Of a stretch of DNA of 64,000 nucleotides, positions 1-8,861 are shown in pieces. Positions within the stretch are counted from its first letter, which is position 1; each line of letters begins with the position of its first letter. The position numbers were made by a program, and so were the translations under genes. The notes below the pieces were generated by a model that was not told where the DNA came from, searched no databases, and saw only the letters and a list, made by a program, of their open reading frames with translations. Source of the stretch: Advenella sp. S44 (GTDB lineage Bacteria > Pseudomonadota > Gammaproteobacteria > Burkholderiales > Burkholderiaceae_B); the NCBI RefSeq assembly GCF_002810445.1, contig NZ_NEXS01000011.1, positions 186,001 to 250,000 on the forward strand. The letters are read 5' to 3'.

Positions 1-20
1 AAACCGCCGGATGACGCCAT

Positions 21-1292
21 TCACGATTCCGTCCTTTGGCCTACCAGCCAGGTACCCACCAGTATGGCGCTGGTCGGCTCGCTGACAACGACCGGCCAGC
101 TCGCGCGGATCCGGATCCAGTCTGTTGCCGACGATTTCATCCGGAATTCGGTTAAATCGCGTTTCTCGGGGTTATCACTTCCGGCGGTAAGCAACCGGGC
201 AAGCGTCGCACGATCATCGGGATGCGCCAGCGCCAGAACCCGCTGCGCGTCGCTCATGGTCTGCGGGTCTGTGTGCAACGCCTCGTGAATACGGCCGTCC
301 CAGTCCATGCGGCCGGTAGCTACATCATGTCTGTACATGAAGGAAATCTCCTGCCTGTGAGGCTGAACACCGTCGAAGCGTTTGACCGTTTGCGTAAAAA
401 CTCTCAGAAAGACAATCAACAGCGCCGTGGCCACCAAATAGCACTGCGCAAGCAGAAGAGACTCGCCTGGCCGCAGGGACCTGATGAAGAATGGCCCCGT
501 GCCTTGCGAAGAGTGATAGATAACAATGGCGCCAAGCGATAACAGGGCGAGCGATCCGATGCGGTTACCGCAGCAAATGGCGGCGACAACAGCCAGAATG
601 ATCGGAATGCCGGTAAGCGCAAAAATCAACGTGGCCCGCCATGGGACCTGATTACGCGTCATGTCCACCTGCTGAGCGCCAAAAATGAACCAGGCGCAGA
701 TTGCCATCAATATAAGCGCGATCGCCCCCACCAGAGCAGCTTTGATGCCGGCGGTTCTCCGTCCGAGCTGGTAACCACGCAAACCCATCACGACGGCAGT
801 CAAATACAGTACGCCCGAGACGTGTGCTCCCCACCAGACCCACACCAATTGGTCAAAAGGCGCATTATCGAAGAACGTCAGCCACCCTGCGCTCAGTACG
901 GCAGCAATTGCGCTAATGACAAATGTGGCGACAATCCAGCGCACGACAATCTGCAGACTGTCTTTATGTTGTGCGTACCGGCTGACCACCCAGGCTATAG
1001 CCATATCAGAGCTCAAATTGATGACAGCAAGTACCAGGGCGATAGGCATCTCGTGACCGAAATGGGTGTCGGCTATCATCTGGGCGCTGAAAAACATTGC
1101 CAGCAGCCATGGCCAGCGTCGATAATCGCTCACAAGAAAGGCTGCAACCCCTATGCCTGCCGGAAACCAGACGAATCCGACATGGGACAGGGGATCATCC
1201 AGCAGCAGGGACACATGGGCAGCGACGTAGTAGAGCGCTGCCCATCCGAACACTGAAATTGCGACACGGATTTTTGGATAGAACAAAGGCAT
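21..1292 (-). CDS. MASE1-domain membrane sensor with PAS-like tail
   Basis: About 423 aa. The N-terminal ~300 residues form roughly eight hydrophobic segments. They include a tryptophan-rich pattern near VGFVWFPAGIGVAAF and LSSDMAIAWVV that is typical of the MASE1 sensory domain. The last ~110 residues, from about FMYRHDVATGRMDW onward, look like a PAS/PAC fold. The frame closes with TGA at 21-23, so no GGDEF, EAL or histidine kinase domain follows, although MASE1 proteins normally carry one. I chose the ATG at 1290-1292, preceded by GGGG; an in-frame TTG lies 33 nt upstream. It could sense a signal and act through a partner, or be a truncated receptor. The family call is good; the function is unknown. 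Confidence 0.75.
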   Translation of the reverse strand: MPLFYPKIRVAISVFGWAALYYVAAHVSLLLDDPLSHVGFVWFPAGIGVAAFLVSDYRRWPWLLAMFFSAQMIADTHFGHEMPIALVLAVINLSSDMAIAWVVSRYAQHKDSLQIVVRWIVATFVISAIAAVLSAGWLTFFDNAPFDQLVWVWWGAHVSGVLYLTAVVMGLRGYQLGRRTAGIKAALVGAIALILMAICAWFIFGAQQVDMTRNQVPWRATLIFALTGIPIILAVVAAICCGNRIGSLALLSLGAIVIYHSSQGTGPFFIRSLRPGESLLLAQCYLVATALLIVFLRVFTQTVKRFDGVQPHRQEISFMYRHDVATGRMDWDGRIHEALHTDPQTMSDAQRVLALAHPDDRATLARLLTAGSDNPEKRDLTEFRMKSSATDWIRIRASWPVVVSEPTSAILVGTWLVGQRTES

Positions 1293-1405
1293 GCATCCCC
1301 GATATATTTTGTTCACATTTTGCAATAAGTGAAATATATCACGGGCGTGATGATTATGGTTATCGCTTCTTTCCTCGTCCCATGCTTACCCGCGTCAAGA
1401 CACCG

Positions 1406-1840
1406 TTATCCCGATTGCTTTTTGACCATATCGCGAATTTCCTGTAAATTTTGCGTGGCCCGTTCGCTGATGCTGGCCATTGCCTGCGTCTGCGACTGGC
1501 GCGCAATTTCGGCCAGTTCACGCATATCGACCAACGCTTTTTCGTAGGCCTTGCGTGCAAGTTCAGTCTGTGCAGCGGGGTTGGTTCCGGCAGTGCCCAC
1601 TGCTCCCTGAATATCGGCCATCGCCTGGCGGAACATTTCTGTCTGCTTCGCAGCAAGCGCCTGCATGCCATCATATACCGCCTTGTTGGCCTGCACCAAT
1701 GCCTCCACATCCTTGCGGCGCGCATCTGCGACGGCAGACAAATCCAGCCCGGGAATCTGAAACTGCTCGTACATTTTGCTCAGTTCGGCAAAAGGATTGC
1801 CTGCGGTTTGATTCGCATCGTCTTTCGTACTTTTAGCCAT
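1406..1840 (-). CDS. phaP: Phasin family protein
   Basis: 144 aa, helical and alanine/glutamine-rich, with no membrane segment. It matches the Phasin_2 pattern: an N-terminal FAELSKMYEQFQIPGLDLSAV segment, then long amphipathic helices (DARRKDVEALVQANKAVYDGM; ALVDMRELAEIARQSQTQAM). Phasins coat polyhydroxyalkanoate granules and stabilise them. No PHA synthase or depolymerase lies nearby, so this is a stand-alone granule protein, as is common in Burkholderiales. A related helical protein without PHA function cannot be excluded. Confidence 0.85.
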   Translation of the reverse strand: MAKSTKDDANQTAGNPFAELSKMYEQFQIPGLDLSAVADARRKDVEALVQANKAVYDGMQALAAKQTEMFRQAMADIQGAVGTAGTNPAAQTELARKAYEKALVDMRELAEIARQSQTQAMASISERATQNLQEIRDMVKKQSG

Positions 1841-1949
1841 GGCACGTCTCCTTGTGATACATGAACAGCGATGAACTTCTCAATAAATTAACACGAAACG
1901 GCGGTGCGCGGGAATAAGACGTGAACGGCGCAGCTGCACCGCTGCCTGG

Positions 1950-3305
1950 TCAAGGTGCAAACCGATCTTTCAGCCCCGTCCAGCAGTCAATATAATTTTG
2001 GTCAAGCTCGGGGGCCTGCATCGCAAACTGTGTGGGAACAAAGCGATAGCGGCTTTCAAACATGAATGCCAGTGTATTGTCCAGCTTTTGCGGCTTGAGT
2101 TCAGCGGCGGTTGCCTTGTCATAGGAATCCTGGTCCGGGCCGTGAGGCACCATGCAATTGTGCAGACTGGCGCCACCCGGCTTGAAGCCGCCGGGTTTGG
2201 CATCGTATTGACCATATACGAGCCCCATAAACTCGCTCATGAAATTTCGGTGGAACCACGGAGGACGGAAGGTGTCTTCCATCACCAGCCAGCGCGGCGG
2301 AAAAATCACGAAATCGCAATTGGCAGTGCCCGGCGTATCGCTGGGCGAAGTCAGAACAGTGAATATGGACGGATCAGGATGGTCGTAACTGATGGAGCCG
2401 ATCGTCATGAAATTCGCCGTATCATACTTGACCGGACTAAGATTGCCATGCCAGGCTACCACATTGAACGGAGAGCTGTGCAATGGCGCGCGCCAGAAGC
2501 GCCCGCCAAACTTCCGAATCAGTTCGTATTGGTCCCCTGCGTCTTCGAACGCCGCGACCGGTGCCAGAAAATCCCGGGCGTTGGCAAGACCATTGGAGCC
2601 GATGGGGCCCAGTTCCGGCAAACGAAAATGCGCGCCGTAATTCTCGCAGATATAACCACGAGCCCACGTAACGGCGTCCTGCTCCAGCTCAATCTTGAAC
2701 GCAATTCCACGTGGAATAACGACGATTTCGCCAGGTTCCACACGCAACAGGCCCATTTCGGTTGTGATCAATAAAGCGCCCTGTTGCGGCACAATCAACA
2801 TTTCACCGTCGGCATTAACAAATGCGCGACGCTTCATCGATTGATCCGCAATATAAGTATGAATGGCCACCCCGCTTTGCGTGTCGGCGCCGCCATTGGC
2901 GGCAATGGTTCGCACGCCATCGACGAAGTCTGCCTGGGGATTGTCATTGGTCCAGGGCGCCCAGCGTAATGGCTCGGGCGGCACGGCGACAGTCGGATCT
3001 GCTCCAGTCTGCCAATGCGGCTGATCAAAAGGCGAATAACGTCCTGTAACCACGGAAGGCTGGCGGCGATACAACCAACTGCGTCGATTCTCATGGCGCG
3101 CTGCGGTAAATGCGGTGCCAGAAACCAATTCGGTATAAAGTCCGCAAGGAGTATGTTGCGGGCTGTTCCTTCCTTGTGGCAGCGCCCCGGCAATCGCCTG
3201 GCTGGCATATTCGTTACCGAATCCGCTCTGGTAACTCAGGCCGTGGCTGCTCGTGGCTGAAACCGGCGATTCAGCGATAGGATCAATCTGACTGTTCTGT
3301 GGCAT
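1950..3305 (-). CDS. hmgA: Homogentisate 1,2-dioxygenase
   Basis: 451 aa, the family's usual length plus a short N-terminal extension. This iron enzyme opens the ring of homogentisate to maleylacetoacetate in tyrosine/phenylalanine catabolism. The start [19 protein letters not shown] is diagnostic. The expected Fe(II) ligands are visible as H352 and E358 (in [14 protein letters not shown]) and H388 (in [10 protein letters not shown]), with the spacing known for the human enzyme. The next enzymes of the pathway, maleylacetoacetate isomerase and fumarylacetoacetase, are not adjacent, and no hmg regulator is seen. It appears monocistronic. Confidence 0.97.
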   Translation of the reverse strand: MPQNSQIDPIAESPVSATSSHGLSYQSGFGNEYASQAIAGALPQGRNSPQHTPCGLYTELVSGTAFTAARHENRRSWLYRRQPSVVTGRYSPFDQPHWQTGADPTVAVPPEPLRWAPWTNDNPQADFVDGVRTIAANGGADTQSGVAIHTYIADQSMKRRAFVNADGEMLIVPQQGALLITTEMGLLRVEPGEIVVIPRGIAFKIELEQDAVTWARGYICENYGAHFRLPELGPIGSNGLANARDFLAPVAAFEDAGDQYELIRKFGGRFWRAPLHSSPFNVVAWHGNLSPVKYDTANFMTIGSISYDHPDPSIFTVLTSPSDTPGTANCDFVIFPPRWLVMEDTFRPPWFHRNFMSEFMGLVYGQYDAKPGGFKPGGASLHNCMVPHGPDQDSYDKATAAELKPQKLDNTLAFMFESRYRFVPTQFAMQAPELDQNYIDCWTGLKDRFAP

Positions 3306-3605
3306 TCTGTATGCTCCTGTACGCGGGTTACTTCACTCGTGCTTATTGCAACCGTCATGTTGATGGATCTCGAAAGTATAGCGCAGCCATCATCGGTCCA
3401 GAATGCTTTGACCACGACCCGCCGTCCGCCAAGGTAAAAGCCGGGTTCAAACGCAAGAGGCAGAGTGTTATCGAACCGGAATCGCAGTATATTGACAACA
3501 GCCCTTGATAATGTCTGGTTGCGCTCATACCGCCACGCAGATATTTCCGCGATGGATATACTGTTCTTTGTCATCGCGCCAGTCTTTATTGCCGGAGAAA
3601 ACTCA
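3306..3605. other. Intergenic region between divergent hmgA and ogt
   Basis: About 300 bp holding the two divergent promoters. I see no convincing operator, RNA or reading frame. The frames that cross it have no recognisable protein character. Confidence 0.5.
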
Positions 3606-4103
3606 ATGACCTACTCTTACACCACTATGCCCTCGCCCGTTGGCCAGTTGACACTGGTCGCCAAAGGCGCTGCCCTGGCAGCCATATTATGGGAGAACGA
3701 CAAGCCGGGCCGTGTGCGACTGGGAACACTACAGCAGGACAACATGCATCCCGTATTGCAGAAAACGCAGCAGCAGCTCAACGAATACTTTGCCGGCACG
3801 CGAGACTGCTTCGATCTGGAACTGGATATGGAAGGTACCCCTTTTCAAAAAAAGGTATGGATGTTATTGCTGTCTATCCCGTTCGGGCAGACTCGCAGTT
3901 ACCAACAACTTGCAGAACTGGCAGGCAACCCTGCTGCCTGCCGTGCCGTCGGCGCAGCGGTCGGACGCAATCCCGTGTCCATTGTGACACCATGTCATCG
4001 TGTCGTTGGCAGCACTGGCAAGCTGACCGGCTTCGCTGGCGGGCTCGATGCAAAACGGGCGCTGCTGCAACTGGAAAGCCTGCCAGCAAAACGACGCAAG
4101 TAG
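3606..4103 (+). CDS. ogt: Methylated-DNA--protein-cysteine S-methyltransferase
   Basis: 165 aa, the usual size of Ogt/MGMT proteins without an Ada domain. It removes alkyl groups from O6-alkylguanine in one suicidal transfer to cysteine. The active site is C130 in the motif TPCHRVVG, with the conserved GRNP (N122) and RAVG helix before it and the C-terminal GGLDAKRALL. I chose ATG 3606 because GGAGA lies about 8 nt upstream; the open frame extends further upstream but without family similarity. It stands alone and is divergent from hmgA. Confidence 0.95.
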   Translation: MTYSYTTMPSPVGQLTLVAKGAALAAILWENDKPGRVRLGTLQQDNMHPVLQKTQQQLNEYFAGTRDCFDLELDMEGTPFQKKVWMLLLSIPFGQTRSYQQLAELAGNPAACRAVGAAVGRNPVSIVTPCHRVVGSTGKLTGFAGGLDAKRALLQLESLPAKRRK

Positions 4104-4197
4104 CCAGTTACTGGTACGCCAATCGCAGGATGAATAATGCTACAACGTATCAGCCCTGGCGTTCCTGAGCGACAACAACGGCAGCAGTAGCCATTGC

Positions 4198-4277
4198 GCG
4201 CCTTCAAGGCATTTCATTTGCTGGCACTATGGTTTCATCTTTCCATCTGAGATGCCCGTGATCGTGCGTGTTGCCAG
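4198..4277 (-). pseudogene. Relic copy of the 3' end of the adjacent M20 peptidase gene
   Basis: On the minus strand this stretch reads LATRTITGISDGKMKP-stop. That is a diverged copy of the true C-terminus LATRMIMDISEGKTKP-stop of the M20 peptidase, whose matching DNA is at 4287-4367. The similarity continues about 30 bp past the stop codon (tag-tgccagcaaatga versus tag-taccggcaaatga), with a period of 89-90 bp. Only the last ~17 codons are present and nothing upstream supports expression. It is either a partial tandem duplication or what remains of a deleted second copy. Confidence 0.7.
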
Positions 4278-4315
4278 CGACATAGCGTGCCTTGAAGGCA
4301 TATCATTTGCCGGTA

Positions 4316-5614
4316 CTATGGTTTCGTCTTTCCTTCTGATATATCCATGATCATGCGCGTCGCCAGATACAGACGCGGCACAATGGTGGGAATCTGAACA
4401 TATTCTGCATTGTTCGAATGCGCGCCAAACCCGCTCAATCCAAACCCTTCCACCACACCTCCTCGGCTTTTGACACCGGCAAAGGCCGCGTCTGTTCCGC
4501 CGCCTGTGGCTTTATCTGCGACAGTCATCTCCAGGTCCAGCTCGTCCTTATAGATGCTTTGTGCATGGCCGGCCAGTTTTCGGGCCAGATCGCTGGCCTC
4601 CAGCGGCGGGCGCCGAACTTCGAATTTGAGTTCCACCTTGCTGTCGGGCAATAGCTTGTTCTGGATTTTTTCCTGCATCGCTTTTTCCAGCGCATCAAAG
4701 TCCTGAACCTTCAGTGCCCGCGCATCGGCCTGGGCCGTCGCTTCAGGCGGGATCATATTGCGCACGGTGCCCACGTTGGCCAACGTCCAATTCAACTTAA
4801 GCCCGTCTTCGGGCTTGGACAGGTCTTTCATTTGCAATACCTGGTGCGCCAATTCATACAATGAATTGACGCCGCCCTCGGGTCGGGCGCCCGCGTGGGA
4901 AGATTTCCCATGTACCTTCAGATATGCAGCACCAATACCACTGGTCGCCAATCGCACGCCCCCGTCCTTGCCGCCGCCTTCGAACGAAAAGACCGCATCC
5001 TGGTCTTCAGCAAATTTTGTGATTAACGCACGTGAGCCTGGGGAACTGATTTCTTCATCAGAGTTCAACACCACCGTCAGAGTGCCAAATTGTGCATAGT
5101 TCAGCTTCTTGAGCATATCGACAACATGCAGTATGGCGGCCACACCCTGCTTGTCATCTGCAATGCCCAGGCCATACGCCTTGTCGCCATCAACACGAAA
5201 CGGCTGATCTTTCAAATCCCCTTTTTGGTACACCGTATCCATGTGGGCAATCAACATGATTTTCGATTTCCCCGTTCCCTTGATGGTCCCATGCACAATC
5301 GGGCCGGTCTTCTCCGGCGTGTCGTCCATGCGATAAACGTCCTCGGGCTGGATGATTTCGGTCTGCGCGCCCAATTGTTTGAGCCGGTCCGCAACAAACT
5401 GCGCAATCTTGTTCACGCCTTCGATGTCCTTGCTGCCGGACTCGATGTGGACCAGATCGCGCAATGTGTCCAAATACGCCTGCTGTTCCTTTTTGGCAAG
5501 ATCATGCACCGCAGCCACAGGCGCCGCCAATACGGCGCCAGCGGCCAGGGCAAGCACTGCACCGGTGGCGATTTTCCACCTTGTCGCGCACGATTGTCTT
5601 GATCTGAATTTCAT
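4316..5614 (-). CDS. M20 family zinc metallopeptidase, glutamate carboxypeptidase (CPG2)-like, secreted
   Basis: 432 aa with an N-terminal signal segment (hydrophobic 15-34, ending AAPVAA), so a periplasmic enzyme is expected. It resembles carboxypeptidase G2, which cleaves C-terminal glutamate from folates and peptides. The zinc and catalytic residues of the family are present: H124 (AHMDTVYQKG), bridging D153 (GIADDKQG), catalytic E187 with E188 (NSDEEIS), E212 (SFEGG) and H399 (GFGAHSNNAEYV). The dimerisation domain lies at about 225-335. Exact substrate unknown. A relic of its 3' end lies just downstream. Confidence 0.9.
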   Translation of the reverse strand: MKFRSRQSCATRWKIATGAVLALAAGAVLAAPVAAVHDLAKKEQQAYLDTLRDLVHIESGSKDIEGVNKIAQFVADRLKQLGAQTEIIQPEDVYRMDDTPEKTGPIVHGTIKGTGKSKIMLIAHMDTVYQKGDLKDQPFRVDGDKAYGLGIADDKQGVAAILHVVDMLKKLNYAQFGTLTVVLNSDEEISSPGSRALITKFAEDQDAVFSFEGGGKDGGVRLATSGIGAAYLKVHGKSSHAGARPEGGVNSLYELAHQVLQMKDLSKPEDGLKLNWTLANVGTVRNMIPPEATAQADARALKVQDFDALEKAMQEKIQNKLLPDSKVELKFEVRRPPLEASDLARKLAGHAQSIYKDELDLEMTVADKATGGGTDAAFAGVKSRGGVVEGFGLSGFGAHSNNAEYVQIPTIVPRLYLATRMIMDISEGKTKP

Positions 5615-5798
5615 GTCGTCTCCTCAACGATAATTTCGAGTGTGATTTTTATCAATCCTAGTTTTTACTGCATTTTCCAGTACCGGGCAACTAGTCTGGG
5701 ATCTCTTCCGGGCGACGTCAACCGACATGGCAACACACCACCACTGAATGCTTGATGTCCATGAGCGTAGCGAACGTGGTCGGGCAACGGTTTGCGCC

Positions 5799-6488
5799 TT
5801 ATTCCCGGCTCCCCTGTAGTTGTTTGAGTACCGCTTCGGCCACGCCGACCGAAGATGCCGGATTTTGTCCCGTGATCAATTTACCATCAACCACAACATG
5901 GGGTTGCCAAATAGCGCGGCTGCTATAGCGGGCGCCATGGTCTTTCAGCATATCCTCCACCAGAAAAGGCACAACGTCAGTCAATCCTACGGCACTTTCT
6001 TCCGCATTACTGAATCCGGTCACGTCTCTGTCCTTGACCAGAAAATGTCCTTCTGCCGACTTCACATGCCGAAATACGCCCGGCGCGTGACACACCGCAG
6101 ATACCGTTTTCCCATTCTCATAAAAATCTTTTATCAACGTCATCACATGTTCATTTTCCGCCAGATCCCATAAAGGTCCGTGGCCACCCGGAAAAAAGAC
6201 CGCATCGAAAGACTCGGTCTTCACATCAGCCAGGCGATGTGTTGTTGCCAATACCGTCTGCGCTTGCCGGTCCTTCTTGAAGCGCTGCGTAGCCTCGGTC
6301 TGAGCGTCCGGCTCATCGCTTTTAGGGTCCAGCGGTGGTTGTCCGCCTTGCACAGAGGCCAGCGTGATATCGGCATCGCTATCGAGAAACGCGTAATACG
6401 GAGCGGCAAACTCTTCCAACCAGAATCCGGTTGGTTTGCCGGTTGAGCCTAACGTACCGTGCGAAGTCAGCACTATCAGAATTTTCAT
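5799..6488 (-). CDS. DJ-1/PfpI superfamily protein (Hsp31-like class I glutamine amidotransferase fold)
   Basis: 229 aa. The nucleophile elbow AVCHAPG places C133 and H134, and a glutamate at 25-26 (WLEEFAAPY) supplies the acidic partner typical of Hsp31-like proteins. FFPGGHGPLWDL (98-109) is the conserved glycine loop. Members of this group act as glyoxalase III or protein deglycase/chaperones in carbonyl stress. No partner gene adjoins it, and its upstream region is the tandem-repeat tract. Whether it is an enzyme or a chaperone is not decided by the sequence. Confidence 0.88.
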   Translation of the reverse strand: MKILIVLTSHGTLGSTGKPTGFWLEEFAAPYYAFLDSDADITLASVQGGQPPLDPKSDEPDAQTEATQRFKKDRQAQTVLATTHRLADVKTESFDAVFFPGGHGPLWDLAENEHVMTLIKDFYENGKTVSAVCHAPGVFRHVKSAEGHFLVKDRDVTGFSNAEESAVGLTDVVPFLVEDMLKDHGARYSSRAIWQPHVVVDGKLITGQNPASSVGVAEAVLKQLQGSRE

Positions 6489-6997
6489 CGTGTTCTCCTG
6501 TTGTCCTGTTGTCCTGTTTTCATTTTCTGCTTTACTACTTTATCGCTTTCCTGATTGACTACTTTATTCCCCTATTCCCCTATTCCCCTATTCCCCTATT
6601 CCCCTATTCCCTTATTCCCTTATTCCCTTATTCCCTTATTCCCTTGTTCCCTTATTCCCTTGTTCCCTTATTCCCTTATTGCTTTGCGCTTTACGCTTTG
6701 TTGCTTTGCGCTCTGCCCTTTCCTTCTTACTGCTTACTGTTTACTGCTTGCAACTTTTTAGAGCCCTGATGAAATGAATGATACAAGTTGCGCTTTTTAT
6801 TACACATTTTCTCGCCGTAATCTCCGATGAATCTTTCGTCCTGTTACGGGTTTTATGTTGCCTTGTGCGCCGGGAGTATGCTTTGTGCCGTGCACCATCC
6901 TTTACTGCAACCCTCTACTGCTACTGATAGTCAGCCGTAATTACAATTGAAATCATCTGCAGTGCAGCGTTTCCAGATTAACCAACGCCAACCAATA
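6489..6997. repeat. Pyrimidine-rich low-complexity tract with tandem octamers
   Basis: The gap between the PfpI gene and the glycosyltransferase holds successive short tandem repeats on the plus strand. First come tgttgtcc units (about 6497-6520). Then about 14 octamers at 6564-6680: five tattcccc units grading into tattccct, with two tgttccct variants. Then gctttgcgct repeats (6680-6715) and ttactgc/ttactgt repeats (6728-6750). The octamer array translates only to a repetitive LFPYSPIP string, so I treat it as non-coding. The remaining ~240 bp before the glycosyltransferase show no clear feature. Confidence 0.85.
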
Positions 6998-8146
6998 ATG
7001 AAAATACTTTATACCAATTTCCATTCCAGCCCTGGCATCGGGGGCCATACCTCGTACATTAGCCGACTGATTGCCGCACTCAACGCAGACCATGATATTG
7101 CCGTCGCGGTTCCTTCGCAAAGCGCGCTCCATCGAATGGCAAGTGCAATGCCCGGTGTGCACGTGCATGCGCAGGATTACCCCAGTAAGTTGCAGCATTT
7201 GCCCAAAGCCGCAGGCAGTTTGCGCAATATCCTAAGGAAAGGTCGATACGATGTTATCCACGTAAACGGAACCGCTGATCACCGTCTGGCCATGCTCGCC
7301 ATGCTGGGGATGCGTCGCAAGCCGGCCATCATCTTCACCAAACATAATGACCATGCGACAGATTCTCTGGGCTCACGGCTGCGCGCCCGTTTCGGCACCG
7401 ATCACTGTATTGCCGTTTGTGATTTTGTCGCTGAGAGGCTGGCTGGCGGTCCCTACGATAAGGCCGGAATCACGACAATACACAACGGCATTGATACAGA
7501 TTACTTCAACGCTCCCAATGGCAATGATTCCGGCCAGATGCGCCAGACCATACTGGGGTCGGCCAGCGATACCCGCGTTTTATTTGGCAGCAACGCCGGC
7601 ACAACAGAATACAAGGGCTGGATCGACATGGTTCGGTCGTTGGCCCGACTGGACTCACATCAGCTGGACCGCCTGCATATTGCAATCGCGGGCCCTCGCG
7701 CGCCGCAGAAACTGCTGGACGAAGTGCGGCAATTGGGCATGACGCGGCATATCAGCTTCGTGGGCGATCTTGAGGACGTCAGGTCGTTTATCGGCGCCAT
7801 TGACGTTGGCTTTGTTTTGTCCTACCGGGTTGAAACGATATCCTTTGCATGCCGGGAAATGATGGCCATGGGTAAACCGGTGATTGTGACCCGACAGGGG
7901 GGCCTACCTGAGAATATTGATGCAGAAAAGGATGGATGGGTGATCCCGCCGCGGAACCCGCAAGTGCTGGCCGCACTGTTGCAGGAGATTATTGAAGGAC
8001 AATACAATCTAACCGACATGGGATGTGCTGCTCGCACCAAGAGTGTGCAGCGCTTCGGCCAAGACAGATTTGTCAGCGCAACCCAGAATGTGTATCGCAA
8101 TGCCCTGCGCAGCCGCGCACGCCCACAGGCGGCGACTACCGGTTAG
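6998..8146 (+). CDS. GT4-family glycosyltransferase
   Basis: 382 aa, GT-B fold. The N-terminal acceptor half begins MKILYTNFHSSPGIGGHTSY with the glycine-rich loop of the family. The donor-binding half contains FVGDLEDVRSFI and CREMMAMGKPVIVTRQGGLPE (about residues 280-307), where the E of the C-terminal motif is conserved. It transfers a sugar from an activated donor, probably to a glycan or lipid. No polysaccharide or lipopolysaccharide genes are near, so the acceptor is unknown. I chose ATG 6998; a frame from TTG 6947 adds 17 unlikely residues. No clear ribosome site is visible. Confidence 0.88.
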   Translation: MKILYTNFHSSPGIGGHTSYISRLIAALNADHDIAVAVPSQSALHRMASAMPGVHVHAQDYPSKLQHLPKAAGSLRNILRKGRYDVIHVNGTADHRLAMLAMLGMRRKPAIIFTKHNDHATDSLGSRLRARFGTDHCIAVCDFVAERLAGGPYDKAGITTIHNGIDTDYFNAPNGNDSGQMRQTILGSASDTRVLFGSNAGTTEYKGWIDMVRSLARLDSHQLDRLHIAIAGPRAPQKLLDEVRQLGMTRHISFVGDLEDVRSFIGAIDVGFVLSYRVETISFACREMMAMGKPVIVTRQGGLPENIDAEKDGWVIPPRNPQVLAALLQEIIEGQYNLTDMGCAARTKSVQRFGQDRFVSATQNVYRNALRSRARPQAATTG

Positions 8147-8151
8147 TGTTG

Positions 8152-8745
8152 TCAACGCGACGGGGCAGCCACACCGCAAGACGGTACGGTATAAACACCC
8201 GCGTTTTGCTGCCTGGCGGCTGGACGCGCTGATTTCATGCGACGCCACTGCCATGGCGCCACAGGTTCTTTTTCCTTCCACAAGCCGCGACCCAGGCGGC
8301 GGGCCGAATCTTCTGCCTTGCAATAGGCAATATCTGTGACGTAGTGGCGATACGCCCATGCATAACCTTGGGCTACCATTACCATATTGATATTTTTCCG
8401 ATCCTGATAAACGATGCCGACGAGCCGGCCGTAGCGATCTGTTTCGTGCACCCGCACTCTCACTATCTTGCGATACACCCTGTCCGACAAAAAATGTTTG
8501 GCGACCCTGCCGTATGCCATACCGGATTCCGGCGCATCAATTTGACCGAGCCGGATCTTGTGCTGCTTTTTACTTTTGTCCAAAATGGTGATGGTATCGC
8601 CGTCTGCAATGGCCACAACCCAGCCTTCAAGCCAGTTAGCGGCATACGCCGGTACCGGCCTGATTAACAGCAGAAGGATCAGATAACGCAATACGTAAGG
8701 AAATGCATTGTGAAATATCTGCAAGCGGTTTACTGAACGAACCAT
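8152..8745 (-). CDS. Secreted thermonuclease family protein (SNase-like)
   Basis: 197 aa. A hydrophobic signal at 19-35 (YLILLLLIRPVPAYA) points to export. The staphylococcal-nuclease fold follows: calcium and catalytic residues D48 and D50 (ADGDT), R65, D70 and E73 (IRLGQIDAPE), and R107 (TDRYGR), matching D19/D21, R35, D40, E43 and R87 of SNase. All key residues are present, so calcium-dependent nuclease activity is likely. The C-terminus ends in a basic tail of unclear role. It converges on the glycosyltransferase with only 5 bp between the stop codons. Confidence 0.9.
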   Translation of the reverse strand: MVRSVNRLQIFHNAFPYVLRYLILLLLIRPVPAYAANWLEGWVVAIADGDTITILDKSKKQHKIRLGQIDAPESGMAYGRVAKHFLSDRVYRKIVRVRVHETDRYGRLVGIVYQDRKNINMVMVAQGYAWAYRHYVTDIAYCKAEDSARRLGRGLWKEKEPVAPWQWRRMKSARPAARQQNAGVYTVPSCGVAAPSR

Positions 8746-8861
8746 ATCTTTGCAATAGATTTGCCGGCTGCGCTGTTCTGACTGGCGGCGTTACTGCGGC
8801 TAGCCGCCATGTGCTGGCCAGCTGTCATAACAGGTCGCGATTGATCTCAACGCCCGTTGCT

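Noticed and set aside
3236-3574. 112-codon minus-strand frame overlapping the hmgA start
   Set aside because: It runs through the hmgA promoter region and has no recognisable protein features.
6564-6680. CRISPR-like repeat array
   Set aside because: Units are 8 bp with no spacers, and no cas genes are near.
6431-6769. Open frames encoding repeated LFPYSPIP strings
   Set aside because: They are translations of the octamer repeat, open in more than one frame, and have no start context or family.
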